A DNA stretch of 64,000 nucleotides from an uncultured Pelagibacteraceae bacterium (GTDB taxonomy: Bacteria; Pseudomonadota; Alphaproteobacteria; Pelagibacterales; Pelagibacteraceae): positions 248,001 through 312,000 of the forward strand of contig CACHOJ010000001.1 of NCBI GenBank assembly GCA_902581405.1, given 5' to 3'. This document shows, piece after piece, positions 17,486 through 25,749 of this stretch (the first letter of the stretch is position 1; every line of letters begins with the position of its first letter). The notes under the pieces were generated by a model. The model did not search any database, was not told the origin of the DNA, and was given only the letters and a program-made list of their open reading frames with translations. The translations under genes and the position numbers were made by a program.

Positions 17486-18262
17486 ATTAAAAAGCTTATT
17501 TACTGCTTTTATCTTTGAATGATTATCAGGTGCAATTTCTCCATCCGGCATAAATAAAGAGTTTTCAAATCCTACTCTTATCTTGCCACCCAGACTAACT
17601 GCCTTTTCTAGACAACTCATTTCTTCTTTTCCAAATGCACATATAGACCAGTCAAAATTAACACTATTTGCTCTCATTTTTTCAATGAACTCAGGAATTT
17701 TTTTTGGATAACTGATTTTGCCACTATAATGACCAATTACAAATAAACACCATACTCCATCTACAGGAATTTCTGATTTCTTCAAAAGATCAATTAATAA
17801 ATCTATATCATCTGGGTTATACAAAATATGTTGAATTTTTGTTCCAGCTTCAGTCAAATATCTATACAATTTAATATCTTCGATTGTGGGTTTTCTGGAG
17901 GGTATTAATTCAGATGTGCCAATAGAAGTTCCAGGTGGGGTAACGTCATAAGCAAGTTTCCTCATATCATCTGGGGAATATTTTCCTATTGCTTCAGTTG
18001 TAACTTGTATGTGCATGTTTGGAACTTGAAATTCTAACTCTTTTAAAGCTTCTTTGTACAAGCCGGCATCAAGCACATGTTCTCCTTTATCATTTCTTAC
18101 ATGTAAATGGATTGCTTTAGCACCTGCTTCAAAGCAGTTTTTAGCTACTTCAACAGTCTCTTTTATTGTTAAAGGTACCTCAGGGTGATCTTTCTTTACT
18201 TTTCTAGCTCCATTTGGAGCAACCATCAAACTCGGTAATTTATCTGGTTGAAAAAAAGCCAT
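17477..18262 (-). CDS. BKACE-family beta-keto acid cleavage enzyme
   Basis: The 261-residue TIM-barrel protein matches the DUF849/BKACE family: VAPNGARKVKKDHPEVPLT near residue 14-32, zinc-binding His52 and His54 in IHLHVRND, and VRVGFENSLF-type ending (here RVGFENSLFM). The family condenses a beta-keto acid with acetyl-CoA to give a CoA ester and acetoacetate; the founding member acts in lysine fermentation. The true beta-keto substrate is unknown. It is convergent with the monooxygenase and divergent from the class II aldolase. Confidence 0.92.
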   Translation of the reverse strand: MAFFQPDKLPSLMVAPNGARKVKKDHPEVPLTIKETVEVAKNCFEAGAKAIHLHVRNDKGEHVLDAGLYKEALKELEFQVPNMHIQVTTEAIGKYSPDDMRKLAYDVTPPGTSIGTSELIPSRKPTIEDIKLYRYLTEAGTKIQHILYNPDDIDLLIDLLKKSEIPVDGVWCLFVIGHYSGKISYPKKIPEFIEKMRANSVNFDWSICAFGKEEMSCLEKAVSLGGKIRVGFENSLFMPDGEIAPDNHSKIKAVNKLFNLS

Positions 18263-18306
18263 ATATTGATTCTAATCAAAATTTAGAATTATTATATATA
18301 AATAAA

Positions 18307-18936
18307 ATGAAACTACAAAAAAAAGAAATTATTAAATTTGCTAAAATGCTTAATGATAAAAAATTATCAGCATTAAGATCAGGTAATATTTCAATAAGAT
18401 ATAAAAATGGATTTCTAATAACACCTTCAGGTCAAAAATATTCATCTTTAAAAGTAAAAGATATTGTTTTTGTAAATCTAAAAGGTGAGTTTAATAATAA
18501 ACAAAAACCTTCTTCTGAATGGAGATTCCATCAAGATATATATATTTCAAAGACAAATGCTAAAGCGATAGTTCATTCTCATTCTACAAATGCTACAGCT
18601 CTATCAACACATAATAAAAAAATACCTTCATTTCATTACATGGTGGCCTTAGCCGGCGGATCAGATATTAAATGTGCAAAATATGCAACTTATGGAACGA
18701 GAGAATTATCAAAAAATATTCTTAAAGCTTTAAAAAACAGATTTGCATGTTTAATCGCTAATCATGGACAGATTACATTTGGATCTAGTCTTGCAGAAGC
18801 ATTTGAATTAGCAGAGGAAGTAGACAATCTTGCCAAACATTACATCAAAGCTCTCTTATTGGGACGACCTAAACTTTTAAGTTTAAATGAAATGAAAAAA
18901 GTTTTAAATAAGAGCAAAACATATAAAAAAAATTAG
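18307..18936 (+). CDS. Class II aldolase, L-fuculose-phosphate-aldolase-like
   Basis: The 209-residue enzyme has the zinc and catalytic residues of class II aldolases in FucA order: Glu71 (PSSEWRFH), His90 and His92 (VHSHSTNATAL) and His153 (ANHGQ). IPSFHYMVALAGG and YATYGTRELS are close to FucA and unlike MtnB dehydratases. The ATG at 18307 is chosen because longer frames run into the divergent BKACE gene. Two bases separate it from the SpeD-SpeE fusion. In the DHAP shunt, such aldolases split methylthioribulose-1-phosphate to DHAP and methylthioacetaldehyde, which fits mtnP and mtnA in this window. The specific substrate is inferred. Confidence 0.85.
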   Translation: MKLQKKEIIKFAKMLNDKKLSALRSGNISIRYKNGFLITPSGQKYSSLKVKDIVFVNLKGEFNNKQKPSSEWRFHQDIYISKTNAKAIVHSHSTNATALSTHNKKIPSFHYMVALAGGSDIKCAKYATYGTRELSKNILKALKNRFACLIANHGQITFGSSLAEAFELAEEVDNLAKHYIKALLLGRPKLLSLNEMKKVLNKSKTYKKN

Positions 18937-18937
18937 A

Positions 18938-19981
18938 ATGACAACAAAAGTTGGAGAACATATTACACTTGATATTTTAGGAACAAAGAAAGAATACGAT
19001 CCAACTTTTTATGAAAAATTAGTCTATAAAATTGCAAAAATTGCAAAAGTAACAGTATTAGAAATAACAAAATATAAGTTTGAACCACAAGGATTTACTC
19101 TTGTAGCTTTACTTGCAGAAAGCCATATAAGCTTTCATACATTTCCTGAAAAAGGCATAATAAGTTTTGATTTTTTTACATGTGCAAAAGTATCCCCTTC
19201 AGTAGCTTTGGATGTTATTAAAGAGGAAATTGATCATACAAATATAATTATTAAAAAATTTAATAGGGATACTATAGACCATTATCATGACAATTATAGC
19301 TCGCCGGGTCTGAAGAAGTCGTACATAGTTAAAAAAGTTTTAGAAAAATTTAAATCTGAGGTTGGGCAGCAAATAGAAATTTTAGAATTAGAACAGTTTG
19401 GTAAAGCACTATTCATAGATAACGAAATTCAGGTGGCTGAGAGTGATGAGCACTTATATAGCTCAACATTTGTTAACTCTGGACTTTATCTAAATTCAAA
19501 TAAAGAAAAAGCCGCAATAATTGGTGGAGGTGACGGAGGTGTTGCAAGAGAGTGTATTTCAAAAAATTTTGGTTTTATTGATTGGTTTGAATTAGATCCA
19601 GAGGTTGTAAATGTTTGCGACAAACACTTAGCAAAAATTGGAAACAAAGCTACAGAAAAAAATTCAGTAAATTGTGTGTGGGGGGATGCTTTTGAAAGTA
19701 TTAAAACAATTAACGATAATACTTATGATCAAATATTTGTTGATTTAAATGATGATCAGTACTGCATCGATTTAGCTGCTAAAAATATGAATGCCTTAGA
19801 AAGAATATTAAAACCAAAAGGTGTAATAACAACTCAAGTAGGCAGTCAGGATAAAAAACCTGACCAAGTAAATAATTGGCTTAATGTATTTAATAAAAAT
19901 TTTGGTAATACAAAATTGTCGAGAGTTTACATACCTAGTTTTGACTGCTCTTGGAACTTTTCATCATCTATAAATCATTAG
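18938..19981 (+). CDS. SpeD-SpeE fusion: S-adenosylmethionine decarboxylase plus aminopropyltransferase
   Basis: The 347-residue protein joins two enzymes. Residues 1-120 are bacterial SpeD: ESHISFHTFPE gives pyruvoyl-forming Ser62, processing His67 and FFTCAK gives Cys82, spaced as in Thermotoga SpeD. Residues 125-347 are an aminopropyltransferase with IIGGGDGGVARE (near 195) and ELDPEVVNV. The usual DSSDP-like catalytic motif is DLNDDQYC here: both aspartates are kept but Pro is lost. Expected role: decarboxylate AdoMet and transfer aminopropyl to a diamine, releasing methylthioadenosine. The altered motif may change acceptor choice. Confidence 0.92.
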   Translation: MTTKVGEHITLDILGTKKEYDPTFYEKLVYKIAKIAKVTVLEITKYKFEPQGFTLVALLAESHISFHTFPEKGIISFDFFTCAKVSPSVALDVIKEEIDHTNIIIKKFNRDTIDHYHDNYSSPGLKKSYIVKKVLEKFKSEVGQQIEILELEQFGKALFIDNEIQVAESDEHLYSSTFVNSGLYLNSNKEKAAIIGGGDGGVARECISKNFGFIDWFELDPEVVNVCDKHLAKIGNKATEKNSVNCVWGDAFESIKTINDNTYDQIFVDLNDDQYCIDLAAKNMNALERILKPKGVITTQVGSQDKKPDQVNNWLNVFNKNFGNTKLSRVYIPSFDCSWNFSSSINH

Positions 19982-20038
19982 AATTTTCTTTTTTATTCTA
20001 TCAATTTATGAAATAATTAAATTTTAACGGAGGAAATA

Positions 20039-20866
20039 ATGAATATATTAAAAAAAACTTTTTTTTCGATTATAATTTCTTTATTTTTAATCAGCAGTTC
20101 AAATGCTGATAAAATAAGAATTGGAACGGAGGGCGCTTATCCTCCCTGGAATTCAAAAGATGCTTCAGGGAAATTAATTGGTTTTGAAGTAGAACTAGCT
20201 TGGCAGTTATGCAGATATATCGGTCAACAATGTGAAATAGTTGAACAAGATTGGGACGGAATGATACCGGCATTAACATCTAAAAAATTTGATGCAATCA
20301 TGGCCGGAATGTCAATCACTGAGGAAAGAATGAAAACAATTAATTTTTCACAAGGATATGCAGATGAAGTTGCATCTTTAGCAGTTATGAAAGGTTCAGA
20401 CCTTGAAGGAATAGACACTCCTGATGCTGTAAACTTAAACCTTGGCGGATCAGCTGTTAATAAAGCAATGAAAACATTAACATCTGCTTTATCGGGAAAA
20501 ACAGTTTGTACTCAAATTGGTACAATTCACCAAAACTTTCTTGAGTCTGGAGATGTAGGAAAAGTAAATTTAAAAACTTACAAGACACAAGATGAGGTTA
20601 ACCTTGATTTATCTAACGGAAGATGTGATGTAGCATTAGCTGCTGCGGTTGCATTTACCGATTATGCTGAAAAGTCTGGTGAAGCTGTTGTACTTGTGGG
20701 ACCAACTTTTTCAGGTGGTGCATTTGGTAATGGTGTTGGAGTAGGTATTAGAAAAGATGACACTAAACTTTTAAAAGCCTTTAATAAAGCTATAGATAAA
20801 GCAAGAAAAGACGGCCATATTAGTAGAATTGCTATTAAATGGTTTGGTTTTGACGCTTCTATGTAA
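20039..20866 (+). CDS. Polar amino-acid ABC transporter substrate-binding protein
   Basis: The 275-residue protein has a signal peptide (cleavage after SSSNA, about residue 23) and the SBP family 3 fold: IRIGTEGAYPPWN at the start of the mature protein, GFEVELAWQLC, DWDGMIPALTSKKFDAIMAGMSIT and a C-terminal KARKDGHISRIAIKWFG. These features match lysine/arginine/ornithine/octopine-type binders. It is preceded by a strong ribosome-binding site (CGGAGG) and followed by a hairpin and two permease genes. Confidence 0.93.
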   Translation: MNILKKTFFSIIISLFLISSSNADKIRIGTEGAYPPWNSKDASGKLIGFEVELAWQLCRYIGQQCEIVEQDWDGMIPALTSKKFDAIMAGMSITEERMKTINFSQGYADEVASLAVMKGSDLEGIDTPDAVNLNLGGSAVNKAMKTLTSALSGKTVCTQIGTIHQNFLESGDVGKVNLKTYKTQDEVNLDLSNGRCDVALAAAVAFTDYAEKSGEAVVLVGPTFSGGAFGNGVGVGIRKDDTKLLKAFNKAIDKARKDGHISRIAIKWFGFDASM

Positions 20867-20880
20867 TTAATTTTAGATGT

Positions 20881-20903
20881 GGCGACTATAATATATAGTC
20901 GCC
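20881..20903 (+). terminator. Hairpin between binding-protein and permease genes
   Basis: GGCGACTATA (20881-20890) pairs perfectly with TATAGTCGCC (20894-20903) around a three-base loop. There is no T tract, so it is more likely a 3' stability or processing element than a classical terminator. The permease ATG follows seven bases later without a clear ribosome-binding site. Confidence 0.65.
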
Positions 20904-20910
20904 AATCTAT

Positions 20911-21603
20911 ATGGAACTTCTATCATTTGGAGACACTGGTTGGGGAGACGAACTATTTTTCGCAACCCTAATGACAATCGCTGTATCAATTGCTGCAATG
21001 GCAATTGGATTTGTGTTTGCATTAATATTTACTCCTTTAAAATTATCTAAAAATAAAACACTTAATGTAATTGGAAATTGTTACACTACAATTATTAGAG
21101 GTGTTCCAGAACTATTAGTAATTTATTTATTATTTTTTGGTGGCACAGGAGCTGTAATGTATGTTGCCTCAATTTTTGGATATGATGGTTATATTGAGAT
21201 TAATGCATTTATAACTGGTGCTCTTGCCATAGGGATTATATCAGGAGCATATTCAACAGAAGTTTTTAGAGGAGCAATATTGTCAATTGATAAAGGTCAA
21301 TTCGAAGCGTCTCAGGTTTTAGGAATAAAGAAAAGTATTCAATTTTATAAAGTTATTTTACCCCAGATGTTGAGACTATCTATTCCGAACCTAAGTAACG
21401 TTTGGCAAATAACATTAAAAGATACATCTTTAATATCTGTAACTGGATTGGTAGAAATTATGAGACAGTCCTATATCGCAGCAGGATCTACAAGAGATCC
21501 ATTATTTTTTTATTCTGTTGCTGCAGTTCTATATTTAGTTCTCACATTTTTAAGCATGAAAATAATAAATAAATTAGAAGCTAGGTTTAACAAAGGTTAC
21601 TAA
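20911..21603 (+). CDS. Amino-acid ABC transporter permease (HisQ-like)
   Basis: The 230-residue membrane protein has about five helices and the HisMQ-type EAA loop (QFEASQVLGIKKSIQFYKVILPQ, near residue 130-152) that contacts the ATPase. The IIRGVPELLVIYLLFF segment near 67-83 is standard for polar amino-acid importers. It overlaps the second permease by one base. No ATP-binding subunit is encoded in the cluster. Confidence 0.93.
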   Translation: MELLSFGDTGWGDELFFATLMTIAVSIAAMAIGFVFALIFTPLKLSKNKTLNVIGNCYTTIIRGVPELLVIYLLFFGGTGAVMYVASIFGYDGYIEINAFITGALAIGIISGAYSTEVFRGAILSIDKGQFEASQVLGIKKSIQFYKVILPQMLRLSIPNLSNVWQITLKDTSLISVTGLVEIMRQSYIAAGSTRDPLFFYSVAAVLYLVLTFLSMKIINKLEARFNKGY

Positions 21604-22280
21604 TGGATATAAATTTAATGATCAGTATTTTTCCCAGCCTGTTAAACGGGACAGTTATAACTCTAAAACTTTTAATATCCTCTATGTTTTTTGGACTGTT
21701 AATTGGTCTATTTTTTGCAATTTTAAGAATTAACAATAATCCTCTAATTAATAAGTTTGCCTACGGATATTCTTATTTTTTCAGAGGCACACCATTGCTT
21801 GTTCAATTATATTTAATCTATTATGGTTTAGCTAATATTGAATTTCTAAGAAATTCATTTTTATGGGTGGTTATTAGAGAACCTTATTGGTGTGCAATTA
21901 TTGCATTTTCACTAAATACTGGAGCATACACATCTGAAATTTTAAGATCGGCTTTCCAAACAATAAAAGAGGGTTATATAGAGGCTGCACAAAGTTTAGG
22001 TGTCTCAAAGAAAATTACTTTTTATAAGATACAAATTCCAATAGCAATAAAACAATCACTACCTGCTTATGGAAATGAGATAATTTTAATGCTAAAAGGT
22101 ACATCTTTGGCAAGTGTAATAACAATTATGGATTTAATGGGGGAAGCTAGAAAAGTAAACGTTTTAACTTTTAAGCCATTCGAAGCTTTTATTACTGCAG
22201 GAATAATATATTTATTTTTAACTTTTATAATTCACAATATTGTAAAGTATCTAGAAAAAAAATACGGATTTCAAACATGA
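21603..22280 (+). CDS. Amino-acid ABC transporter permease (HisM-like)
   Basis: The 225-residue partner permease has the matching EAA loop (GYIEAAQSLGVSKKITFYKIQIP) and FFRGTPLLVQLYLIYYG near residue 60-75. The two permeases would form a heterodimer in the inner membrane. It overlaps the nitrilase gene by four bases where an ATPase gene would normally come. Confidence 0.93.
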   Translation: MDINLMISIFPSLLNGTVITLKLLISSMFFGLLIGLFFAILRINNNPLINKFAYGYSYFFRGTPLLVQLYLIYYGLANIEFLRNSFLWVVIREPYWCAIIAFSLNTGAYTSEILRSAFQTIKEGYIEAAQSLGVSKKITFYKIQIPIAIKQSLPAYGNEIILMLKGTSLASVITIMDLMGEARKVNVLTFKPFEAFITAGIIYLFLTFIIHNIVKYLEKKYGFQT

Positions 22281-23062
22281 AAGTAGCTTGTATTCAATTA
22301 TCTAGTGGGGAAGATTATACTAAAAATTTTAAAGATATTATAAAATATGTAAATCAAGCGATAAAGAACCAAGCAGACCTAATAATTACACCAGAAACTT
22401 CCTCATTAATGTCAGCTGATAAAAAAAATTTATTTAAATATTCATATGAAATGAAGAATGATCCAATAATAAAAAAAGTAAAACTAACAGCTAAATCAAA
22501 GAAAAAATGGATACTCCTTGGCTCAATGTGTATTAAAGAAAAAAACAAATTAAGAAATAGATCTATTCTTATTGGACCAAATGGAAAAATAAATACTTAT
22601 TACGATAAAATAAATATGTTTGATGTTAAAGTTTCAAAAAAAGAACAACACAAAGAAAGTAAAGTCTTTAAGGCAGGTAAAAAATTAGTATCAGCTACGT
22701 TGCCTTGGGGAAAAATAGGTCTTTCAATTTGTTATGATTTAAGATTTCCAGAACTTTACAGAAACTTATCAAAAAGAAATTTAAGTTTTATAACTGTTCC
22801 GTCGGCATTTACCAAAACAACTGGCCAAAGACATTGGTTAGCTTTGTTAAAAGCTAGAGCTATTGAAAACTTTTGCTATATTTTCGCTCCTAATCAAACT
22901 GGAAAAAATACGATTAAAAGAGAAACTTTTGGACATACGGTAATTATTTCACCCGATGGCAAAATAATGGCTCTCAAGAAATTTGGAAAAGGAATTATAT
23001 ATTCAAATATAAAACCAAAAATAGCTATGGATTTAAGAAAAATTATTCCAAGCATTAAATAA
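22277..23062 (+). CDS. Nitrilase-superfamily amidase (Nit1/deaminated-glutathione-amidase-like)
   Basis: The 261-residue cytoplasmic protein has the nitrilase triad Glu40 (ITPETS), Lys111 (YYDKINMFDV) and Cys152 (ICYDLRFPELYR). The latter segment, together with VPSAFTKTTGQRHWLALLKARAIEN, is characteristic of the Nit1/Nit2 branch that hydrolyses omega-amides such as deaminated glutathione. Its position after an amino-acid importer is unusual; a role in degrading an imported amide is possible but not shown. It ends five bases from the convergent MATE gene. Confidence 0.9.
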   Translation: MKVACIQLSSGEDYTKNFKDIIKYVNQAIKNQADLIITPETSSLMSADKKNLFKYSYEMKNDPIIKKVKLTAKSKKKWILLGSMCIKEKNKLRNRSILIGPNGKINTYYDKINMFDVKVSKKEQHKESKVFKAGKKLVSATLPWGKIGLSICYDLRFPELYRNLSKRNLSFITVPSAFTKTTGQRHWLALLKARAIENFCYIFAPNQTGKNTIKRETFGHTVIISPDGKIMALKKFGKGIIYSNIKPKIAMDLRKIIPSIK

Positions 23063-23067
23063 TTAAT

Positions 23068-24378
23068 TTAAATTTTAAAGTAAATTCTATTAAAATAAAA
23101 AGTTAATGTGAGTGCTCGTAAAATCAAAAATATAGTCAAAGAAATCCATAGACCTTGATTACCAAAACCTTCAACAAGCATAAATGAACTTATTAAGTGA
23201 ATAATAACAGAGACAAACATGGCATTTCTCAACTCTTGGGTTTGAGAAGCTCCGATAAATATTCCATCTAATTGGTAACAAAATGATGAAACAAAAGGTA
23301 ATAACACTACCCAAAAAGAATACTGGTAACTAATATCTCTTATATTCTCTATGTCGGTCATAAAATCTATAAATGAATTTTTGAAAAATAAGTAAAATAA
23401 AGAAATCAATATCCCAGTTAAAGAACTCAAAATAAATGAATTTTTAACAATTTTAATAAAAAGAAGTTTATTTTTTCTACCAATAGAATATCCAACTATA
23501 CCTTCTGTTGAAAAGGCATAAGCATCTAAGATAAATGCAGACAAAAATATAAGATTTATTAAAATTGTATTAGCTGCAATAAATTCTTCACCAATTCTTC
23601 CACCAAGATAAGTAAACCAAAAAAAAGAAAAAGTTAGTAATATAGTTCTTAAAAATATATTTAAATTTATCTCTAATAAATTTTTTAATTTTGAGGTATT
23701 TATAATTTCCTCTAAATTAAAGTTAAAAGGGACGTATTTTCTTAAATAATAGAAAATATAAAATAAAAATAAAAATGATGTTATTCCTGTGGCAAGTAAA
23801 GTCCCATAAGCGACACCTTTAATATTTAAATTGAATTTTAATACTAAAATAGTGCTAAATAAGATATTTAGAATAGATAATAAACCAATTGCAAGGCTTG
23901 AAATTTTTGTCTTTTGTAATCCAATAAATAATCCTACTACAATATAAATTGTTAATTCAAAAAGAGATGAGTAAATTCTTATATTAAAATATTCATTAAA
24001 TTTATTTTTTGTATCAATTGATAAATCAAAAAATATTAGACATAAATTTAATAATTGTTTTTGGAATAGTATCAATAAAATTGATATTGAAATTACAAAT
24101 AGTAGATTTCTAAAAACTATATTTAAGATGCTTTTATAATCATTTCTTCCAAATGATTGACTTACTAGTCCCACAGTACCCATTCTTAAAAAACCAAAAC
24201 TCCAAAATACTAATGAAAAAAAACTAGATGCTATACTCGTTGCAGTCAGATAACTTTGATCACTCATATTTCCCATTAATGCTGTATCAACAATTCCAAC
24301 CAGGGGAATTGCAAGGTTGGCAAAAAATATCGGTATAGATAGAGTTAATATGTATCTGATTGACGATTTATCGCTCAC
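23068..24378 (-). CDS. MATE-family multidrug/metabolite exporter
   Basis: The 436-residue protein has about twelve membrane helices in two related halves. The opening IPLVGIVDTALMGNMSD, FLRMGTVGLVSQSFGRND near residue 62-80 and QLDGIFIGASQT near 365 are typical of the DinF-like MATE branch. Such proteins export organic cations or metabolites using a Na+ or H+ gradient. Substrate unknown. It is seven bases downstream of the DUF6165-like gene. Confidence 0.93.
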   Translation of the reverse strand: MSDKSSIRYILTLSIPIFFANLAIPLVGIVDTALMGNMSDQSYLTATSIASSFFSLVFWSFGFLRMGTVGLVSQSFGRNDYKSILNIVFRNLLFVISISILLILFQKQLLNLCLIFFDLSIDTKNKFNEYFNIRIYSSLFELTIYIVVGLFIGLQKTKISSLAIGLLSILNILFSTILVLKFNLNIKGVAYGTLLATGITSFLFLFYIFYYLRKYVPFNFNLEEIINTSKLKNLLEINLNIFLRTILLTFSFFWFTYLGGRIGEEFIAANTILINLIFLSAFILDAYAFSTEGIVGYSIGRKNKLLFIKIVKNSFILSSLTGILISLFYLFFKNSFIDFMTDIENIRDISYQYSFWVVLLPFVSSFCYQLDGIFIGASQTQELRNAMFVSVIIHLISSFMLVEGFGNQGLWISLTIFLILRALTLTFYFNRIYFKI

Positions 24379-24385
24379 TTATTGA

Positions 24386-24775
24386 TTAATAGCTTGTATA
24401 TTCTTTAATTTCTTTGATTTTAGAACCTGTATGATTATTCATTTCCAGTTTAAGTTTTGCTCTGTCATCATTTAAAAAATGTACGTCTCTTGAAAGTTTT
24501 ATAAATTTTTCACCAAAATCAGAATTTTTTTCACATAATCTTTTATCATCTTCAATAACCCAGAGTTTTGAATTAATTTCTTTTAATGAATTGAATAATT
24601 CAAGTAATTTTTCATCTGATTCAACATTTTGATTAAATTGATCTTTAAGTAAACTATATTCATCGTTTATAAATTTTAGTTTCTCAAGATCCTTAATTTT
24701 TTCTTTTTTTATTTCCAGAATAGAGATTTTATCTAAAAGTTCACCAACTGATACTTCGACTAGTATTTTATTCAT
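24386..24775 (-). CDS. Coiled-coil-rich small protein, DUF6165-like
   Basis: The 129-residue protein starts with VEVSVGELLDKISILEIKKEKI, a conserved opening I associate with the DUF6165 family found near sugar-transfer genes, and continues with long charged helices likely to form a coiled coil. Function unknown. It is divergent from a family 9 glycosyltransferase gene with 32 bases between, so a role beside envelope glycan synthesis is plausible. Confidence 0.75.
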   Translation of the reverse strand: MNKILVEVSVGELLDKISILEIKKEKIKDLEKLKFINDEYSLLKDQFNQNVESDEKLLELFNSLKEINSKLWVIEDDKRLCEKNSDFGEKFIKLSRDVHFLNDDRAKLKLEMNNHTGSKIKEIKEYTSY

Positions 24776-24807
24776 AATTTTTTATAGTGTGTTAAGTTGT
24801 TTAAAAT

Positions 24808-25749
24808 ATGTCTAATATTCTCATAATTAAACATGGTTCTTTAGGTGATATAGCTCAGGCAAGTGGTGCAATTCAAGATATTTCTGATTTTCATAAAGAT
24901 GATAAAATCTATTTATTAACATCAAAGCCTTACATTGATCTTTTTAAGCAAAACCCTCATCTAGAGGGCACAATTTTAGATAAGAGATTATCAAGATTTA
25001 ATTTGATTTATTTATTCAATCTTATGAGAAAATTGAAAAAATACAAATTTATAAAAGTTTTTGATTTACAAAATTCTTCTCGTTCAAGTTTCTATAAAAA
25101 AATATTATTTCCTAATGCCGGCAATCTTGTTTGGTCATCTTCTGAAACTACATTACCAAATGATAAGTCTAAAGTTGAATTTGATAAAAATCCTGTTCTA
25201 GATAGATTTAAACATCAATTAGAAGCTTCAGGTGTAAAAACTATCAAAACTATGTTTCCTGATTTTAAGTGGGCTTGCTCAAATATAGATAATATAAAAA
25301 AAAAATTTTATTTAAATAAATATATAGTTTTATTCCCTTTCTGTTCACCACATTTAACAATTAAAAAATGGCCTTATTACAACGAACTCATAGAGTTAAT
25401 AAAAAAAAAATTTGAAGATGAATATCAAATTGTTGTTGCTCCAGGTCCAAAAGAGATTGATATGACAAAAGAGATTAATGCAATTACAATTTTAAACCAA
25501 AAAAATTCATTAAATATACAGGAACTTGCATCTTTAATAAAAGGAAGTAGTTTTGTTATATCAAATGATACAGGACCAGCACATATTTCTTCACACCTTG
25601 GTGTTAAAGGAGTAGCATTATTTGGATCACATACAACAGCATACAAAGTAAGTATAGAAAGAGAAAATTTTAAAGCAATCCAAGTAACAGATCTTAATAA
25701 ACTTTCACCAGAAAAAGTTTTTGAATATTTTTTACAATCTTTAAATTAA
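24808..25749 (+). CDS. Family 9 glycosyltransferase (heptosyltransferase-like)
   Basis: The 313-residue GT-B protein shows GT9 features: ILIIKHGSLGDIAQASGAIQDI at the start (acceptor domain loop with the conserved GDxxxA pattern), FPFCSPHLTIKKWPYYNELI near residue 176-195, and SFVISNDTGPAHISSHLGV near 248-266 (nucleotide-sugar site). Such enzymes add heptose or related sugars to the lipopolysaccharide core at the inner membrane. Start is at ATG 24808. It overlaps the following TSUP gene by one base. Confidence 0.9.
   Translation: MSNILIIKHGSLGDIAQASGAIQDISDFHKDDKIYLLTSKPYIDLFKQNPHLEGTILDKRLSRFNLIYLFNLMRKLKKYKFIKVFDLQNSSRSSFYKKILFPNAGNLVWSSSETTLPNDKSKVEFDKNPVLDRFKHQLEASGVKTIKTMFPDFKWACSNIDNIKKKFYLNKYIVLFPFCSPHLTIKKWPYYNELIELIKKKFEDEYQIVVAPGPKEIDMTKEINAITILNQKNSLNIQELASLIKGSSFVISNDTGPAHISSHLGVKGVALFGSHTTAYKVSIERENFKAIQVTDLNKLSPEKVFEYFLQSLN

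Noticed and set aside
18214-18306. N-terminal extension of the class II aldolase
   Set aside because: It overlaps the divergent BKACE gene and shows no family similarity; ATG 18307 begins the conserved domain.
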